64,000 nucleotides of DNA from Gillisia limnaea DSM 15749 (lineage in GTDB: Bacteria > Bacteroidota > Bacteroidia > Flavobacteriales > Flavobacteriaceae). The stretch lies in NCBI RefSeq assembly GCF_000243235.1, contig NZ_JH594606.1, positions 62,001 to 126,000 on the forward strand. Reading direction: 5' to 3'. The notes under the pieces were generated by a model that worked only from the letters and a program-made list of their open reading frames with translations, did no database searches and was not told the origin of the DNA. Below, piece by piece: positions 62,820 through 64,000 of the stretch (position 1 is the first letter of the stretch; every line of letters begins with the position of its first letter). Made by a program: the position numbers and the translations under genes.

Positions 62820-63380
62820 TTGACAACAACCATCAATTATTCAGACGATTTAGTAGCACGTTGCCGCCAAGGTGAGCAGCGGGCACAGCTGGAAATTTAT
62901 AACAAGTATTATAAAGCAATGTACAACACAGCACTAAGAATTGTGAATGATGCTCCCGAAGCTGAAGATGTGATGCAGGAAGCTTTTATAAAAGCATTCT
63001 CAAAACTTCACACCTTTGAAGAGAAATCCACTTTTGGTGCCTGGTTAAAAAAAATCGTTGTGAATTTAAGTATTAATTCGTTTAATAAAAAATCAAAGTA
63101 TACAGAGGTTTCTTATCAGGATCAATTCAAGAATGAACTACAGGAAGAGGATGGAATAGATCTGGAGGAAAACACAAAGAATGCCCAGGTGCAACAAATC
63201 CTCCTTGCGATGAAGGAACTAAAAGAAAATTACAGGATCATGTTAAGCTTGCATCTCATTGAAGGATATGATTATGATGAGATTTGTGAAGTACTTGATA
63301 TAACTCCTGCAAATTGCAGGACCACCATATCAAGAGCTAAAGAAAGCTTGCGAACAAAATTACTACACTATGGAAATTAA
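62820..63380 (+). CDS. ECF-type RNA polymerase sigma factor (sigma-70 family)
   Basis: The protein has 186 residues, starting with TTG at 62820. Region 2 shows AQLEIYNKYYKAMYNTALRI and DVMQEAFIKAFSKLHTFEEK. Region 4 shows IMLSLHLIEGYDYDEICEVL and the recognition helix ITPANCRTTISRAKESLR. It matches the Bacteroidota RpoE-like ECF group. The next gene overlaps its end by 11 bases and encodes a single-pass membrane protein, so the pair resembles an ECF/anti-sigma arrangement; that is inference. Confidence 0.92.
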   Translation: MTTTINYSDDLVARCRQGEQRAQLEIYNKYYKAMYNTALRIVNDAPEAEDVMQEAFIKAFSKLHTFEEKSTFGAWLKKIVVNLSINSFNKKSKYTEVSYQDQFKNELQEEDGIDLEENTKNAQVQQILLAMKELKENYRIMLSLHLIEGYDYDEICEVLDITPANCRTTISRAKESLRTKLLHYGN

Positions 63381-63927
63381 AGATATAGAAAACCTTTTCA
63401 GAAATCAGGATCTTGATATCGCAGAACCTGCACTCGGACATCAGGAACGGTTTTTAGAAAAACTTAGAGAGCAAAGTCCTCATTCAAATAATGGGAAATT
63501 AAGAGCGCTTTGGACTCCTATTTTAGCCGTAGCAGCAGGATTGCTATTGATTATAATGCTTGCGGGGAATTTGACCGGTTTTGGAATCACAAATAATCCC
63601 GGGGACCTGGCAAATGTATCTCCGGAAATGAAAGAAACCCAGCTGTTTTATGCCAGCCTCATCAAAACAGAGCTTGCCAGGCTAAACGATTTGAAATCGC
63701 CCGAAACTGAAGCTATTGTTAAGGATGCTCTGGCCCAAATGGAAAAGCTGGACCTGGATTATGAAAAATTAAAGAAAGATCTGGTTAAAAGCGGCCAGGA
63801 TAAACGGGTAATCTTTGCGATGGTTTCCAACCTCCAGCAGCGTATCGATATTTTGAACAACGTATTATCAAAAATAGAAGAAATAAATCAACTTAAAAAC
63901 CCTAAAAATGAAAACAACTATATATAA
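63370..63927 (+). CDS. Single-pass membrane protein, possible anti-sigma factor
   Basis: This 185-residue protein has a short cytosolic N-terminal helix (IKDIENLFRNQDLDIAEPAL) and one membrane helix (TPILAVAAGLLLIIMLAG). The extracytoplasmic helical domain contains SPEMKETQLFYASLIKTEL and a coiled-coil end (FAMVSNLQQRIDILNNVLSK). It overlaps the ECF sigma gene by 11 bases and the next gene by 20. The layout suits an anti-sigma factor, but the classic zinc-binding HxxxCxxC motif is absent, so this is uncertain. Confidence 0.75.
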   Translation: MEIKDIENLFRNQDLDIAEPALGHQERFLEKLREQSPHSNNGKLRALWTPILAVAAGLLLIIMLAGNLTGFGITNNPGDLANVSPEMKETQLFYASLIKTELARLNDLKSPETEAIVKDALAQMEKLDLDYEKLKKDLVKSGQDKRVIFAMVSNLQQRIDILNNVLSKIEEINQLKNPKNENNYI

Positions 63928-64000
63928 ACTGGTATTTTTAATTGTATTAAGCCCTACAATCGCTTTTTGCAACAATCCCGGGCATAACAGTGACATTGAA
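63908..64000 (+). CDS. Exported protein, N-terminus only (3' end outside window)
   Basis: The ATG at 63908 overlaps the preceding gene by 20 bases and opens MKTTIYKLVFLIVLSPTIAF, a signal peptide. It continues CNNPGHNSDIE to the window edge. The hydrophobic core is followed by a single Cys (IAFC), which could be a lipobox or a signal-peptidase I site. It is probably the third gene of the sigma-factor operon, so an envelope protein under its control is plausible. Only 31 codons are visible, so no family can be given. Confidence 0.6.
   Translation, partial: MKTTIYKLVFLIVLSPTIAFCNNPGHNSDIE

Noticed and set aside
1-64000. tRNA, rRNA, CRISPR or prophage
   Set aside because: None of the expected motifs (tRNA arms, direct repeat arrays, phage structural genes) was seen on either strand by eye.

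Overview
The window is AT-rich chromosomal DNA from a member of the Bacteroidota, most likely a marine Flavobacteriaceae species (Gramella/Christiangramia-like; the genus is inference). The grounds are TAnnTTTG promoter elements with no Shine-Dalgarno consensus, many TTG starts, TamL/TamB, a type B type-IX-secretion (T9SS) C-terminal domain, SPII lipoproteins, an M56-type BlaR-like protein, and flavobacterial hypothetical families. I see no tRNA, rRNA, CRISPR array or prophage. About 60 genes are supported.

Layout. 1-9.2 kb: the TamB-TamL envelope assembly pair, upp, a secreted protein, a universal stress protein and a four-helix-bundle stress protein. 9.5-17.9 kb: rlmF, a large zinc-ribbon SDR protein, a VF530 DNA-binding protein, a BlaI repressor with an M56 protease fused to a peptidoglycan amidase, a cupin, and a Crp/Fnr-ABM-DJ-1-Old Yellow Enzyme electrophile-stress cluster. 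18.4-28.8 kb: a small sugar unit (DUF1080 hydrolase, PfkB kinase), exported RidA, a J-domain/KTSC protein, two transporters, an M28 peptidase, a VTT membrane protein, an SDR and hypothetical proteins. 29.2-36.6 kb: an AraC regulator with a degenerate metal-binding-like N-terminus, an ice-binding lipoprotein, a decayed archaeal-type methionine adenosyltransferase, an MDR oxidoreductase, a FUSC transporter and a broken DUF6155 gene. 36.7-42.7 kb: a T9SS cargo protein, an MFS transporter, a 31-residue lysine-rich microprotein, and cysE-cysM. 42.8-51.4 kb: a Crp/Fnr regulator, a complete IS4-family element with target duplication, a DEAD/DEAH helicase, a DoxX-like protein, a TruA-like synthase, recQ and a VapBC-type pair. 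51.5-58.1 kb: an accessory stretch with a broken second antitoxin/PIN unit, DUF4251 and GIN-domain envelope proteins, two convergent DoxX-like proteins, a Dabb protein, lipoproteins and a PRC-barrel protein. 58.2-64 kb: a close paralogue of the 10.5-kb SDR, lon, and an ECF sigma factor operon running off the right edge.

The most unusual items are four. First, the BlaI / M56-amidase fusion has a perfect operator lying on its own promoter, which suggests a cell-wall sensing switch whose sensor is itself a peptidoglycan amidase. Second, a three-copy module has two ATG codons 87-89 bases apart, a 13-20 residue minigene, and homology that runs into the first codons of unrelated downstream genes. 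Third, the duplicated zinc-ribbon SDR proteins lack the catalytic tyrosine. Fourth, there is a family of GC-rich intergenic repeats. Several genes are visibly decaying (MAT, DUF6155, VapC remnant, IS transposase).
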